Positions 53,599 to 61,779 of a DNA stretch of 64,000 nt are shown piece after piece. How positions within the stretch are numbered: the stretch's first letter is position 1; every line of letters begins with the position of its first letter. Made by a program: the position numbers and the translations under genes. Below the pieces are notes generated by a model. That model searched no databases and was not told the origin of the DNA. It saw nothing but the letters and a program-made list of their open reading frames with translations. The stretch is from a bacterium (lineage in GTDB: Bacteria > Chloroflexota > Anaerolineae > Caldilineales > Caldilineaceae), in NCBI GenBank assembly GCA_016124945.1, contig WGMT01000086.1:1-64000 (forward strand), given 5' to 3'.

Positions 53599-54379
53599 AA
53601 AAGTTCTTCGGCGTATTCCGCCCATACGGCGAGTACTGTTCCGCTTCGTAGACGATTCCGCTGGCGGGGGCCGATTGGGGCGAGAGCCAGAAGACGACGT
53701 GAGACGCGATCTCGGTGGGTTGGGTCATACGACCGCTGGGGGCGTAGTGGCGGGGCAGGGTTTCGTGCCAGTCGGGGGACAATCCTTCGGAAATTTTCAG
53801 CGCGATCTCGTTGGGTGTGGGCACCCAGCCGGGGTTGATCTGGTTGACGCGGATGCCTTCAGGACCGAGTGCATTTGCCAAATTGCGCGTCATGGTGACA
53901 AGACCACCCTTGGCCGCCGAATAGACGAGCAGATTGGGTTCGCCGCTCAGCCAGTTGATCGAACCAATGTTGACGATGCTGCCGCCTGTCCCCTGGCGGC
54001 GGAAAGCGTGGACAGCGGCGCGGGCGATGAGCAGCGGGGCGCGCAGGTTGATGTTGATCACAAAGTCGAAGACATCGGCGTCGGTGGTGTCGAGGTTGCT
54101 GCGTTTCATGGTGGCGGCGTTGTTCACCAGCCCGTCAATGTGACCGAAGCGAGTCACCGTCTCGTCCACCAGATGCGCACACGCTGCCGGGTCGCCGATG
54201 TCCGCGATCACAAAATCGGCCACGTCCTGGCCCAGATCTTCGCAGACGCGGCGCGCCCACGTTTCCTCCAGCCCGTGGACCATCACCCGCGCCCCTTCCT
54301 GCACGGCGCGGCGTGCAATCGCCTCACCGATGCCGGTGGTAGAGCCTGTCACCAATACGACCTTGTTTTCAAGTAACAT
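53597..54379 (-). CDS. Short-chain dehydrogenase/reductase
   Basis: A 260-residue SDR. VTGSTTGIGEAIA gives the TGxxxGIG cofactor loop, LVNNAATMK the NNAG-like strand, and the catalytic Ser and YSAAKGG Tyr-Lys pair is present (INWLSGEPNLLVYSAAKGG). It oxidises or reduces a hydroxyl group with NAD(P), probably a sugar or sugar acid given its neighbours. The ATG is chosen at the family start; the longer frame adds 25 residues that re-read the upstream hairpin. Confidence 0.9.
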   Translation of the reverse strand: MLLENKVVLVTGSTTGIGEAIARRAVQEGARVMVHGLEETWARRVCEDLGQDVADFVIADIGDPAACAHLVDETVTRFGHIDGLVNNAATMKRSNLDTTDADVFDFVININLRAPLLIARAAVHAFRRQGTGGSIVNIGSINWLSGEPNLLVYSAAKGGLVTMTRNLANALGPEGIRVNQINPGWVPTPNEIALKISEGLSPDWHETLPRHYAPSGRMTQPTEIASHVVFWLSPQSAPASGIVYEAEQYSPYGRNTPKNF

Positions 54380-54413
54380 GCTTGCTGTCCTTTGTCTTGA
54401 AGAATGAGTCTTG

Positions 54414-54472
54414 AAGAATGATGAATGAAGAATGGGCAGAGCATCTCCACCCATTCTTCATTCATCATTCTT
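54414..54472. repeat. Intergenic hairpin with perfect 23-bp arms (AATGATGAATG type)
   Basis: AAGAATGATGAATGAAGAAT plus GGG (54414-54436) is exactly complementary to 54450-54472 with a 13-nt loop. It sits at the stop of the Gfo/Idh gene and ahead of the SDR gene and could act as an attenuator. Confidence 0.88.
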
Positions 54473-55473
54473 TAACTCAATGTTACCCAGCCCTGCCCCT
54501 TGGCCGCTTTGTACATCGCTTCCATGACCGAGCTGCGATAGGCCGCTTCGTGGACGTTGACCAGCGGTGTCGATGCGCCATTGGCGGCGTCGAGGAAGAG
54601 TTCGAAGGCATGGGGCCACGCTTCGGGCAGATTCGGCCACGGGCTTTTGCCGTCTGCCCCTTCCAGGTTGGCGCTCTTGATGTAGACATCGGTGCGATCG
54701 ACGACGTAGGCGTGCCCTTCGGTGCCGCTGATCTCGAAGGTGATGGGATCGGCCACGTCCACCCAGCCGGCGGCCAGGGATGCAATAATGCCGTTCTTGA
54801 AGACGAGCAACCCTTCGCCGGTCTCGTCGCAATCTTCACCGTAGCGGTTGATGGCCCGATCCAGCGTGGCGGTGACACGGTCTACGCTGCCGAACATCCA
54901 CAGCAGCAGATCGAGGGCGTGGGTGCCCAGGTCACCGAACGCGCCCACACCGGCCTGCTCGGTGTCGGTCATCCACAGCCATTCGGGGGTGAACCAGTCG
55001 CCCAGCGCGCCGGAATGGCAGTTGCTGGCGCGCACGCGCGTGATCTTGCCGAAAGTGCCTGCATCGACGTGCTGCTTGAGGAAAAGATGCGACGGGATGC
55101 CACGCTGGAAGTAACCCGTCTGGAAGAGGACACCCGCTTTGGCGATGGCGTCGGCCATGCGGTAGGCGTCTTCGGTGCCCAGGCCCAGCGGCTTCTCCAC
55201 GAACATGTGCTTGCCCGCCTCCGCCGCGGCGAGGACAAGATCGGCATGGCGATCCGTCTCCGAGCAGATCACCACCGCCGAAATCGACCCATCGGCCCAG
55301 ATTGCGCCCAGGTCCTCGACGACGGGGGCGCTGAGCAGGGCAGCATTCTTCTCGGCGCGGGCGCGGTCGTGATCCCACACCGCGCTGACGGTGACATCGT
55401 TGCGAGCCTGCAAGCGTTTGACAAAGCCGGGGGTGTGAATGTGTCCACAGCCGACTAGAGCGACGTTGATCAT
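54472..55473 (-). CDS. Gfo/Idh/MocA-family oxidoreductase
   Basis: A 333-residue NAD(P)-dependent sugar oxidoreductase. INVALVGCGHIH is the Rossmann loop, KHMFVEKPLGL the catalytic-Lys EKP motif, and AGVGAFGDLGTHALDLLLW the substrate-domain His region. It lies upstream of the SDR gene on the same strand (92 nt apart), so the two may act in one oxidation pathway. Confidence 0.92.
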   Translation of the reverse strand: MINVALVGCGHIHTPGFVKRLQARNDVTVSAVWDHDRARAEKNAALLSAPVVEDLGAIWADGSISAVVICSETDRHADLVLAAAEAGKHMFVEKPLGLGTEDAYRMADAIAKAGVLFQTGYFQRGIPSHLFLKQHVDAGTFGKITRVRASNCHSGALGDWFTPEWLWMTDTEQAGVGAFGDLGTHALDLLLWMFGSVDRVTATLDRAINRYGEDCDETGEGLLVFKNGIIASLAAGWVDVADPITFEISGTEGHAYVVDRTDVYIKSANLEGADGKSPWPNLPEAWPHAFELFLDAANGASTPLVNVHEAAYRSSVMEAMYKAAKGQGWVTLS

Positions 55474-55594
55474 TTTGTTTCTCCGTGGGATAAATGAACG
55501 TGATTCGTGATTCGTGTTGCGTGGGGAAAGAATGGTTCGCCGCGCAACGTCCTTTAGTCTAATGGATTGTGGTACAGACGCAACTTGAGGGAGG

Positions 55595-55840
55595 CGAGTT
55601 GCAGGTGGCAGGAAACAAGTGTCACCGGCATACTAGCAATCCTGTATCCTAGTAGACAATGTCGCAACTTGCTACCCGATGTCATTAAGTTAGGCAGTTC
55701 TGCACCGATTATACTGCGGAGTGAGCATCCTCAGATGCGGCTCTACCAGTGTGCACCCGCATCTGAGGATGCTCACTCCGCGCTTAACTTAACGACATTG
55801 ACTTGCTACCTGCCACTTGCCACCTGCCACCCTGCATTTT
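55595..55840. repeat. Nested repeats: outer GCAGGTGGCAG hairpin holding element copy 2
   Basis: The outer arms are GTTGCAGGTGGCAGG (55599-55613) and CCTGCCACTTGCCACCTGCCA (55810-55830). Inside lies the second TGTCATTAAGTTA element: ends 55679-55692 and 55785-55798 match 13 of 14, and a perfect 25-bp inner pair, 55716-55740 and 55757-55781, contains GCGGAGTGAGCATCCTCAGA. The order suggests the element inserted into an older hairpin spacer. Confidence 0.75.
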
Positions 55841-55861
55841 TACCTTCAGAAAGGATCTACC

Positions 55862-56872
55862 ATGACTTCCGATCCTCGTCCCTTGCTGGCGATTACGTTG
55901 GGCGATCCTGCCGGGATTGGCCCTGAAGTGATTTTGAAAGCGTTGCGCCATGCCGAACTTTTCGAGCGTTGTCGGCCTCTCGTCATCGGGGATCGGCGTA
56001 TTTTGGCGCGGGCGGCGGCGTGGATCGAGGGCGCGCCCGACGCCTACGAACTCATCGAAGATCCACGCCAGGGGCAGTTTGCCTTTGGCACCGTGCCGCT
56101 GGTGGACCTGCACAACGCCGACCCCGCTGAGATCCCCGTGGGCAAAGTCAGTGCCGCCGCCGGCCGGGCCGCGGTCGAGGCTGTCTTCCGCGCCTGCGAT
56201 CTCGCCCTGGACTCAACTGTAGACGGCATCGTGACCGCCCCGCTTAACAAAGAAGCGATGCACCGCGCCGGTTTCCTCTACCCCGGCCACACCGAACTGC
56301 TGGCCGAGCGCACCGGGGCAGAGCGTATTTCGATGCTGTTGGTGGGGCCGTCCTTGCGTGTGGTGCACGTGAGCACCCATGTTTCACTGGCCGAGGCCAT
56401 ACGCCGGGTGCGCACGCCGCGCGTGCTAGAGGTAATCGAACTTGCCTACCAATCCTGCCGTGCTCTGGGGATCGTCGAACCGCGCATCGGCGTGGCCGGG
56501 CTAAACCCGCACGCCGGCGAGAACGGTCTGTTCGGCAACGAAGAAGCGGAACAAGTGCAGCCTGCCATCGAGCAAGCCCGCGCCCGTGGGTGGACGGTCT
56601 CTGATCCACAGCCGCCGGATACCGTCTTCTTGCGCGCGGTCAAGGGCGTATTCGACATCGTCGTCGCCATGTACCACGATCAAGGACACATCCCCATGAA
56701 GGTGTTGTCGTTCGACAGCGGCGTCAACGTGAGCATGGGATTGCCCATCATCCGCACGTCCGTGGATCACGGCACCGCCTTCGACATCGCCGGCACAGGC
56801 ATCGCCAGCGAAGAAAGTCTGCTGGCGGCGGTGGACGTGGCCGTGCAGATGGTGCGGGCCAAGAATGTGTAA
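55862..56872 (+). CDS. pdxA: PdxA-family NAD-dependent phosphohydroxyacid dehydrogenase
   Basis: A 336-residue enzyme with the PdxA signature LAITLGDPAGIGPEVILKAL, metal-site histidines in PGHTELLAERTG and YHDQGHIPMKVL, and a Lys-rich DGIVTAPLNKEAM. PdxA oxidises 4-phosphohydroxy-threonine in pyridoxal-phosphate synthesis; the related PdxA2 branch handles phosphothreonate or phosphoerythronate in sugar-acid catabolism. The sugar-catabolic neighbours and absence of other pdx genes here leave PdxA2 open. GAAAGGA lies 8 nt before the chosen ATG. Confidence 0.85.
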   Translation: MTSDPRPLLAITLGDPAGIGPEVILKALRHAELFERCRPLVIGDRRILARAAAWIEGAPDAYELIEDPRQGQFAFGTVPLVDLHNADPAEIPVGKVSAAAGRAAVEAVFRACDLALDSTVDGIVTAPLNKEAMHRAGFLYPGHTELLAERTGAERISMLLVGPSLRVVHVSTHVSLAEAIRRVRTPRVLEVIELAYQSCRALGIVEPRIGVAGLNPHAGENGLFGNEEAEQVQPAIEQARARGWTVSDPQPPDTVFLRAVKGVFDIVVAMYHDQGHIPMKVLSFDSGVNVSMGLPIIRTSVDHGTAFDIAGTGIASEESLLAAVDVAVQMVRAKNV

Positions 56873-56913
56873 ACCCGCCGGGTTGCAGAAAACCCGGCAG
56901 GTTGGTCAACGCG

Positions 56914-56944
56914 AACCCGCCAGGTCTTCTGTGACCTGGCGGGT
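56914..56944. terminator. Bidirectional terminator (AACCCGCCAGGT hairpin)
   Basis: AACCCGCCAGGTC (56914-56926) and GACCTGGCGGGTT (56932-56944) form a perfect 13-bp stem between the convergent pdxA and radical SAM genes, with short T/A runs. Further AACCCGCCGGG/AACCCGGCAGG pairs just upstream (56875-56902) suggest repeat units; the same motif recurs at 62372-62405. Confidence 0.78.
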
Positions 56945-56959
56945 TTTGGTTTCGGTGGG

Positions 56960-58315
56960 CTATGCTTTGAGCAGCTCTCCCTGCCACAGCGGATCGCCCA
57001 GTGGATAGAAATCCCGCGCCGCGACCTCGCCACGGATCATCCAGTTGATCAGGTAGAAGTTCCAAAACATGAAGAAGTCGGGGCGGTTGACCCTGTCCAT
57101 GCTGCGCTGGACGATGCTGGGGACGGAGTAGAACGCTTTGCGCGCCTCAAGACAGCCGCGTTGCAGCTCCTCGGGCGACATGCGCTTGGGCTGAAAGGGG
57201 ATCATGTTGTAGCGGTAGGCGTCGTCCAGCCACCAGGAGTCGTAGAGCAGCCGTCCTTCATTGGCAAGTCGGTCGTAGAGCGGCGTGCCTGGGAAGGGCG
57301 TGAGGTGGTTGAAGGCGCCGATGTAGATGCGGTGATCTTTGGCGAATTCCACCGTCTGCATAAAGGACTCGGGGGTGTCCTCGTCGTAGCCGAAGACGAA
57401 GGTGAGGTAGAGCTTGATGCCGTAGCGGCGCAGGTTGGCCAGGGCCACCTCGAAGCCCCCCTTCATGGTGTTGAAGTCTTTGTCCATGGCCTTGAGGTTG
57501 TCGGGGTTGAGGCTCTCGAAGCCGATGAGCAGCCCTTCGCAGCCGCTGCGTGCAATCAGATCCAGGAATTCCTCGTCGTGGGCGGCGTTGATGCTGGCCT
57601 GGCTCACCCAGCGGATCTTCAACGGGATCAGCGCCTCGTAGAGTTCCTTGGCCTGGCGCATGTTGGAGGTGATGTTGTCGTCGACGAAGAAGAAAAAGCG
57701 TTTGTTCTCGCCGCGTAGACGGGTCAACTCGGCGATGATGTCGTCGACGGGGCGGCGTGTCTGCGTCCGCTCGAAGACGGTCTGGATGGCGCAGAAATCG
57801 CACTTGAAATGACAGCCGCGGCCCGCTTCCACGAGGCCGATGGGCAGGTACTTCTTGCCGCGGAAGATGGAGCGATCCGGGCGCAGACCACCCAAATGGG
57901 GACGTTCGGCGGCGCGGTAGATCTTTTGCAGCGTGCCGTGGCGGGCGTCGTCGATTACCTGCGGCCAGATGGCTTCGGCCTCGCCCACCACCACCGCTTC
58001 GGCATAGTCGGCCACTTCTTCGGGGCAGAGCATGGCGTGGAAGCCCCCCATCACCACCGGGATCTTGCGCTTGCGGTATTCGCTGGCGATCTGGTAGGCG
58101 CGCTTGGCCGTGTACGTCTCCACGCTGATCGCCACCAGATCGGTCGGCTCGTCGAAGGGGATCGCCTCCATGCGGTCGTCGTAGAATTTCACGTCCACGT
58201 CGGGCGGGGTCAACCCGGCCAGGGTGGCGGCGGGCAACGGCTCCATCTGCCACGTGCCAATGTACTTCTGGCCGGGTTTACGTCCAATCGCGGGATGGAT
58301 CAGGGTCAAGCGCAT
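56960..58315 (-). CDS. B12-binding domain radical SAM protein
   Basis: A 451-residue enzyme. Residues 1-150 form a cobalamin-binding-type Rossmann domain (MGGFHAMLCPEE, VVVGEAEAIW). Cys168, Cys172 and Cys175 (GCHFKCDFC) bind the 4Fe-4S cluster; VDDNITSNM and FGYDEDTPESF are later radical SAM strands. A C-terminal domain of about 100 residues follows. Such enzymes often methylate or rearrange lipids, hopanoids or natural products. The substrate is unknown. The ATG is chosen at the family start. It follows the mazG-like gene 34 nt downstream. Confidence 0.9.
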   Translation of the reverse strand: MRLTLIHPAIGRKPGQKYIGTWQMEPLPAATLAGLTPPDVDVKFYDDRMEAIPFDEPTDLVAISVETYTAKRAYQIASEYRKRKIPVVMGGFHAMLCPEEVADYAEAVVVGEAEAIWPQVIDDARHGTLQKIYRAAERPHLGGLRPDRSIFRGKKYLPIGLVEAGRGCHFKCDFCAIQTVFERTQTRRPVDDIIAELTRLRGENKRFFFFVDDNITSNMRQAKELYEALIPLKIRWVSQASINAAHDEEFLDLIARSGCEGLLIGFESLNPDNLKAMDKDFNTMKGGFEVALANLRRYGIKLYLTFVFGYDEDTPESFMQTVEFAKDHRIYIGAFNHLTPFPGTPLYDRLANEGRLLYDSWWLDDAYRYNMIPFQPKRMSPEELQRGCLEARKAFYSVPSIVQRSMDRVNRPDFFMFWNFYLINWMIRGEVAARDFYPLGDPLWQGELLKA

Positions 58316-58349
58316 AGGTTCAGCCTTCCTGGAAAATGAGATTCTCAAC

Positions 58350-59735
58350 TCACTCGTTTGGTTTTGCTTCCTCTCGAAAGCGGACGGCGAAACTGCGCAG
58401 CGCCGCTTCGGGTTCAAGATCGAGCTGCTTGGCCACGGCCACCAACTGCCAGAGGACGCGCCCCAGTTCTTCTTCGTTGGTGCCGGCAGGCAGCAGTGCG
58501 GCCAGCGCCGGGTTCTCTTGCGCCAGCGCTTTGCGGCTGAGTAGACCCGCCTTTTCGGCTTTGGATTGCATCTGGCGCGCCTTTTCCAGCGCGGGCAACG
58601 AGGCAGGCAGATCGAGTGGCCCTTTGGGGGCCTGGCCTTTGGCTTTGCGTTCCTGCGCCTTGATCTCGTCCCACTGTACGTAGAGCGCATCCATGTTTTC
58701 CACATCCGTCTCACCGAAGACGTGGGGATGGCGACGTGTCAGCTTTTCCACACTGGTGCGGATGGCATCGGCCATCTGAAAGCGACCTTCCTCGCTGCCC
58801 ACCTGCGCGATCATGACGGCGATGCCCATGAGATCGCCCAGTTCCTCGACGGTGTGATCGTCGTCTTCGTTGTCGATGGCCTCCACCGTCTCGGCGGCTT
58901 CGTCGAGGAGAAATCCTTTGAGTGTGACCAGCGTCTGCTCCTGATCCCAAGGACAGCCATCAGGCGCGCGCAGGTGCGCGATCAACTCCTGCAAATCCAC
59001 CAGACTGGCACGTGGGAGCGGCGGCACGTAGAGCGACGTCAGGTGATCGAAATCGTCGCGGTGATCCACCTCGTGCAAGGGGACGGTTTGGGTGCGCGCT
59101 TCGTCTGTCCCCGCGGCGTGGATGAGCGTCACCGGATGCTCCGGTGGGTAGGCGTTGAGCAACACCAACTTCACATCCGAGGCCACGTGGCGGGCGTAGA
59201 CCTGGGCGATGAGCGCAGGAAATTGGACATCGATCTGCGGGTGATGACGCCGCGCCAGCAGCATGCCGTCTACGATCTGGCTACCGTCCATTGGGTCGAT
59301 GCCCACAGCGGCCCAACTGGATTCGATGAAGCTGGCGCCGCCCAGCACGTCCACCGAGAGGCCGGCTGCCACCGCCGCGGTGACGATGCGCGGCGTGGTC
59401 ATCTCGCCGATCCACGGGTGGCCGGGGACGGCGTAGACGACGTGTCCTCGCTGCGCCCGTTCCAGCACGCGCCCCACGATTGCGCCGTAGACGTCGGCAA
59501 AGTCGGCGTGTGATTCGTAGAGATCGTCGCACGTCTCAAACGAGACCGACCGGCGCAGCGTCTCTATGCCGGGGTGGCGCTCGGTGCGCAGGATCACCTG
59601 ATCTGTGGTGTGTAACAGTTGCCAAACCGCCAACGGCATGTTTTCCACGCCGCCAGGCCCCAGCCCAACGATGACAATGTCCGCCTCGGGCAGAGAGAGT
59701 TCGGGCAGAGAAAAGGTGGTTTGCGTTGCGGTCAT
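58350..59735 (-). CDS. mazG: Tetrapyrrole methylase-like - MazG nucleotide pyrophosphohydrolase fusion (YabN type)
   Basis: A 461-residue fusion. The N-terminal half (about 15-230) is a SAM-type tetrapyrrole-methylase fold (IVIVGLGPGGVENMP, then YAVPGHPWIGE). The C-terminal half is MazG, with CPWDQEQT, LLDEAAETVEAI and VEELGDLMGIAVMIAQ holding the acidic metal residues EExxE...ELGD. MazG hydrolyses NTPs to NMP and PPi, cleaning aberrant nucleotides. The domain order matches YabN. The start is chosen at MTATQ; an upstream TTG extension is unlikely. Confidence 0.92.
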   Translation of the reverse strand: MTATQTTFSLPELSLPEADIVIVGLGPGGVENMPLAVWQLLHTTDQVILRTERHPGIETLRRSVSFETCDDLYESHADFADVYGAIVGRVLERAQRGHVVYAVPGHPWIGEMTTPRIVTAAVAAGLSVDVLGGASFIESSWAAVGIDPMDGSQIVDGMLLARRHHPQIDVQFPALIAQVYARHVASDVKLVLLNAYPPEHPVTLIHAAGTDEARTQTVPLHEVDHRDDFDHLTSLYVPPLPRASLVDLQELIAHLRAPDGCPWDQEQTLVTLKGFLLDEAAETVEAIDNEDDDHTVEELGDLMGIAVMIAQVGSEEGRFQMADAIRTSVEKLTRRHPHVFGETDVENMDALYVQWDEIKAQERKAKGQAPKGPLDLPASLPALEKARQMQSKAEKAGLLSRKALAQENPALAALLPAGTNEEELGRVLWQLVAVAKQLDLEPEAALRSFAVRFREEAKPNE

Positions 59736-59990
59736 GGCGCGTTCCTCACGTTGTCGGTCTTGGGCGTGGCAGGTTGCAGGTGGCAAGTATGCAGGTATGT
59801 AGATGACGTGTCTGTCGTCCGTCGTCTGTCGTTCAATCTAGCGCAGCGATCCGCATTTGGCAATTCCATGCGCCTCCATCATTTGCCCCAATCCAACACC
59901 CCCAAATGGGGGACGACAATGCAAAACCGAGCGCGTATGCTGGAATAGAATCACTTTTGTCCTGAAATTTTCGCTGAAAAAGGAGCAGGC

Positions 59991-60257
59991 ATGGAAGAAC
60001 CAGGTCTCTCGCTACGTTACGAAATGGTGGACGGTGAACCCATCACCGTGGGGGCACGCACCTTGCTTCCGCAGAGTCGCGTCCTCAGTGTGCGCTGGCC
60101 CAACGGTGGCTTGATTGTCAACCATCCCAGCGCCATCGTCGTCAAAGAAGAGGGCGTTCGTCACGAAATCGCCATCCCCGACGTCACCCGTTGGGGGCAG
60201 TGGGCCTTGATTGGGCTGGCGATTTTGTTCATTTTGATTGGCTTGAAAAGGAGATAA
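59991..60257 (+). CDS. Small membrane protein paired with a GerW/YtfJ-like protein
   Basis: An 88-residue protein. A soluble N-terminal part with VLSVRWPNGGLIVNHPSAIVV is followed by one membrane helix (about 68-84, WALIGLAILFILIGL) and a basic tail. AAAAGGAG lies about 7 nt before the ATG. The stop is 3 nt before the next gene, so both are co-translated. I do not recognise a family. A surface or membrane partner of the next protein is a guess. Confidence 0.75.
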   Translation: MEEPGLSLRYEMVDGEPITVGARTLLPQSRVLSVRWPNGGLIVNHPSAIVVKEEGVRHEIAIPDVTRWGQWALIGLAILFILIGLKRR

Positions 60258-60260
60258 GCA

Positions 60261-60698
60261 ATGACTGAAAACAGAGACTACACCCACGTCATCACCGCCA
60301 ATTGGGAAAAGAGCATGAACGTGCTCAACCGTCTTTTCGAGGTTGCCAAACCGTCGGCGGCCTTTGGTGAGCCGATCCAGAAGGGTGAGTACACGGTGAT
60401 CACGGCGTCGGAAACGGCGATGGGCCTGGGCCTGGGCACCGGCGCAGGCAGCGGTACCGAGGAACTGAGCGCCGATGAAGCCAAAGAAAACGCCGCCCCC
60501 GAAAGCGGAAGCGGCGGTGGCGGCGGTGGTGGTGGCGGCGGCTGGAGCCGTCCTGTAGCGGTGATTAGCATCGGCCCCAAAGGCGTCGAAGTCGAACCCG
60601 TTGTCGATGTCACCAAACTGGGGCTGGCCTTCTTCACCATGATCGGCAGCGCGATGTTTATGCTTAGGAAGATGAAGCAGGGAAAAATTTACGATTGA
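60261..60698 (+). CDS. GerW/YtfJ-like protein
   Basis: A 145-residue protein. Residues 12-55 (VLNRLFEVAKPSAAFGEPIQ, then YTVITASET) match the start of the sporulation/YtfJ family; a poly-Gly stretch (about 84-94) precedes VAVISIGPKGVEVEPV and a C-terminal hydrophobic helix. GGAG precedes the ATG by about 7 nt. In Firmicutes GerW (YtfJ) is needed for spore germination, but homologues are common in non-sporulating Chloroflexota, where the role is unknown. It is coupled to the small membrane protein upstream. Confidence 0.82.
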   Translation: MTENRDYTHVITANWEKSMNVLNRLFEVAKPSAAFGEPIQKGEYTVITASETAMGLGLGTGAGSGTEELSADEAKENAAPESGSGGGGGGGGGGWSRPVAVISIGPKGVEVEPVVDVTKLGLAFFTMIGSAMFMLRKMKQGKIYD

Positions 60699-60858
60699 CG
60701 ATTTGCGATTTACGATTTGCGATTTGCGATTGTCGTGTTGAGGATGCGGTTGAGTGATTGGGGCGATGGTGCTGTGACACTCAACACGAAGTTGTTCCGC
60801 GACGCGGTCATATCCTTGACCAGACAATCGTAAATCGTCAATCGCAAATCGTAAATTT
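60685..60858. repeat. Intergenic microrepeat hairpin (GATTTGCGATTTACG type)
   Basis: AAATTTACGATTGACGATTT and further units up to GATTGTC (60685-60734) face GACAATCGTAAATCGTCAATCGCAAATCGTAAATTT (60823-60858). It spans the stops of the convergent GerW-like and acetamidase genes. It belongs to the same motif family as 38548-38704. Confidence 0.82.
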
Positions 60859-61777
60859 ACTTGAGCACCCGCTTCGGCACCTTGCAGATCATCGTATACG
60901 CCGGATCATAGATATTCCCCAGATCGTATTCGACACACTGGCCCATGAGGATGTTGGCGCCGATGGGATCGAGGCCGTAGTCGCTTTGTAGCCAGCGGAG
61001 CATTTCGGTGGTGGCGTGCTGTGTGGCCTGGTCTAGCGGACGGGCGTTGCCGGCGGTGAAGATGTAGTCGGCGTTTTCGCCGCGCGGCCAGCCGATGCGC
61101 TTCCCCTTCTGCAAGTGGACGGTGAACTGCACCTCAAACGAGATCTCAACGCCGGTGCCCACAATTTCGCCGTCCCCTTGCACCGCGTGGCCGTCGCCGA
61201 TGTGGAAAAGCGCGCCCGGCACGAAGACCGGGAAGTAGCAGACAACGCCGGTGGTGTGGCCGCGGTAGTCCATGTTGCCGCCGTGTTCGGCGGATGTGGC
61301 CGTCGAGATAGCCTGTCCTCGTGCGGGGGCGACGCCGAAACAGCCCACCATCGGGGCCAGCGGTATCGTGAACTCACCCAATTTCGTATCCGCCGGTTCG
61401 GTCAGTGTGACAGTGCCGGCCTCGTTGTCAACACGCCAGCGCGCCAGGAGCTGATCAGCGGGCTGATGGGGCAATTCCATCACATATTCGGGATCGACGA
61501 CGTTGGGCGCAACTGTCTTGCGTGTCCACCCATATGGGCGGTTGGGCGTCAGCCGATCGAGGACGACCACCAACGTGTCGCCGGGTTCGGCCCCTTCCAC
61601 GTAAAAAGGACCGGTCATGGGGTTGCCGGGTGTGGTGGCCTGCTGCTCGTGCATGTCACCGCCGCGGGCGTCGACGGTGGTGGTGATGACGGTGTCGCCC
61701 GGCGCGATCTTAAGCACCGGTTCGTGTGAGCCAATCGTGTTGAAGTAGTGGGACGGCTGGAAGAGATGGGTCGGCAT
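60857..61777 (-). CDS. Acetamidase/formamidase family hydrolase
   Basis: A 306-residue amidase of the FmdA/AmdA family. GDTVITTTVDARGGDMHEQQ, TGPFYVEGAEPGDTLVV, and later CFGVAPARGQ and GNMDYRGHTTGVVCYFPVFVPGALFHIGDGHAVQGDGE match the family, with the conserved His and Glu residues for zinc binding. It hydrolyses formamide or acetamide to ammonia and acid. It begins 2 nt after the stop of the lipoprotein gene, so the two are co-transcribed. AGGA precedes the ATG. Confidence 0.92.
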   Translation of the reverse strand: MPTHLFQPSHYFNTIGSHEPVLKIAPGDTVITTTVDARGGDMHEQQATTPGNPMTGPFYVEGAEPGDTLVVVLDRLTPNRPYGWTRKTVAPNVVDPEYVMELPHQPADQLLARWRVDNEAGTVTLTEPADTKLGEFTIPLAPMVGCFGVAPARGQAISTATSAEHGGNMDYRGHTTGVVCYFPVFVPGALFHIGDGHAVQGDGEIVGTGVEISFEVQFTVHLQKGKRIGWPRGENADYIFTAGNARPLDQATQHATTEMLRWLQSDYGLDPIGANILMGQCVEYDLGNIYDPAYTMICKVPKRVLK

Positions 61778-61779
61778 GG

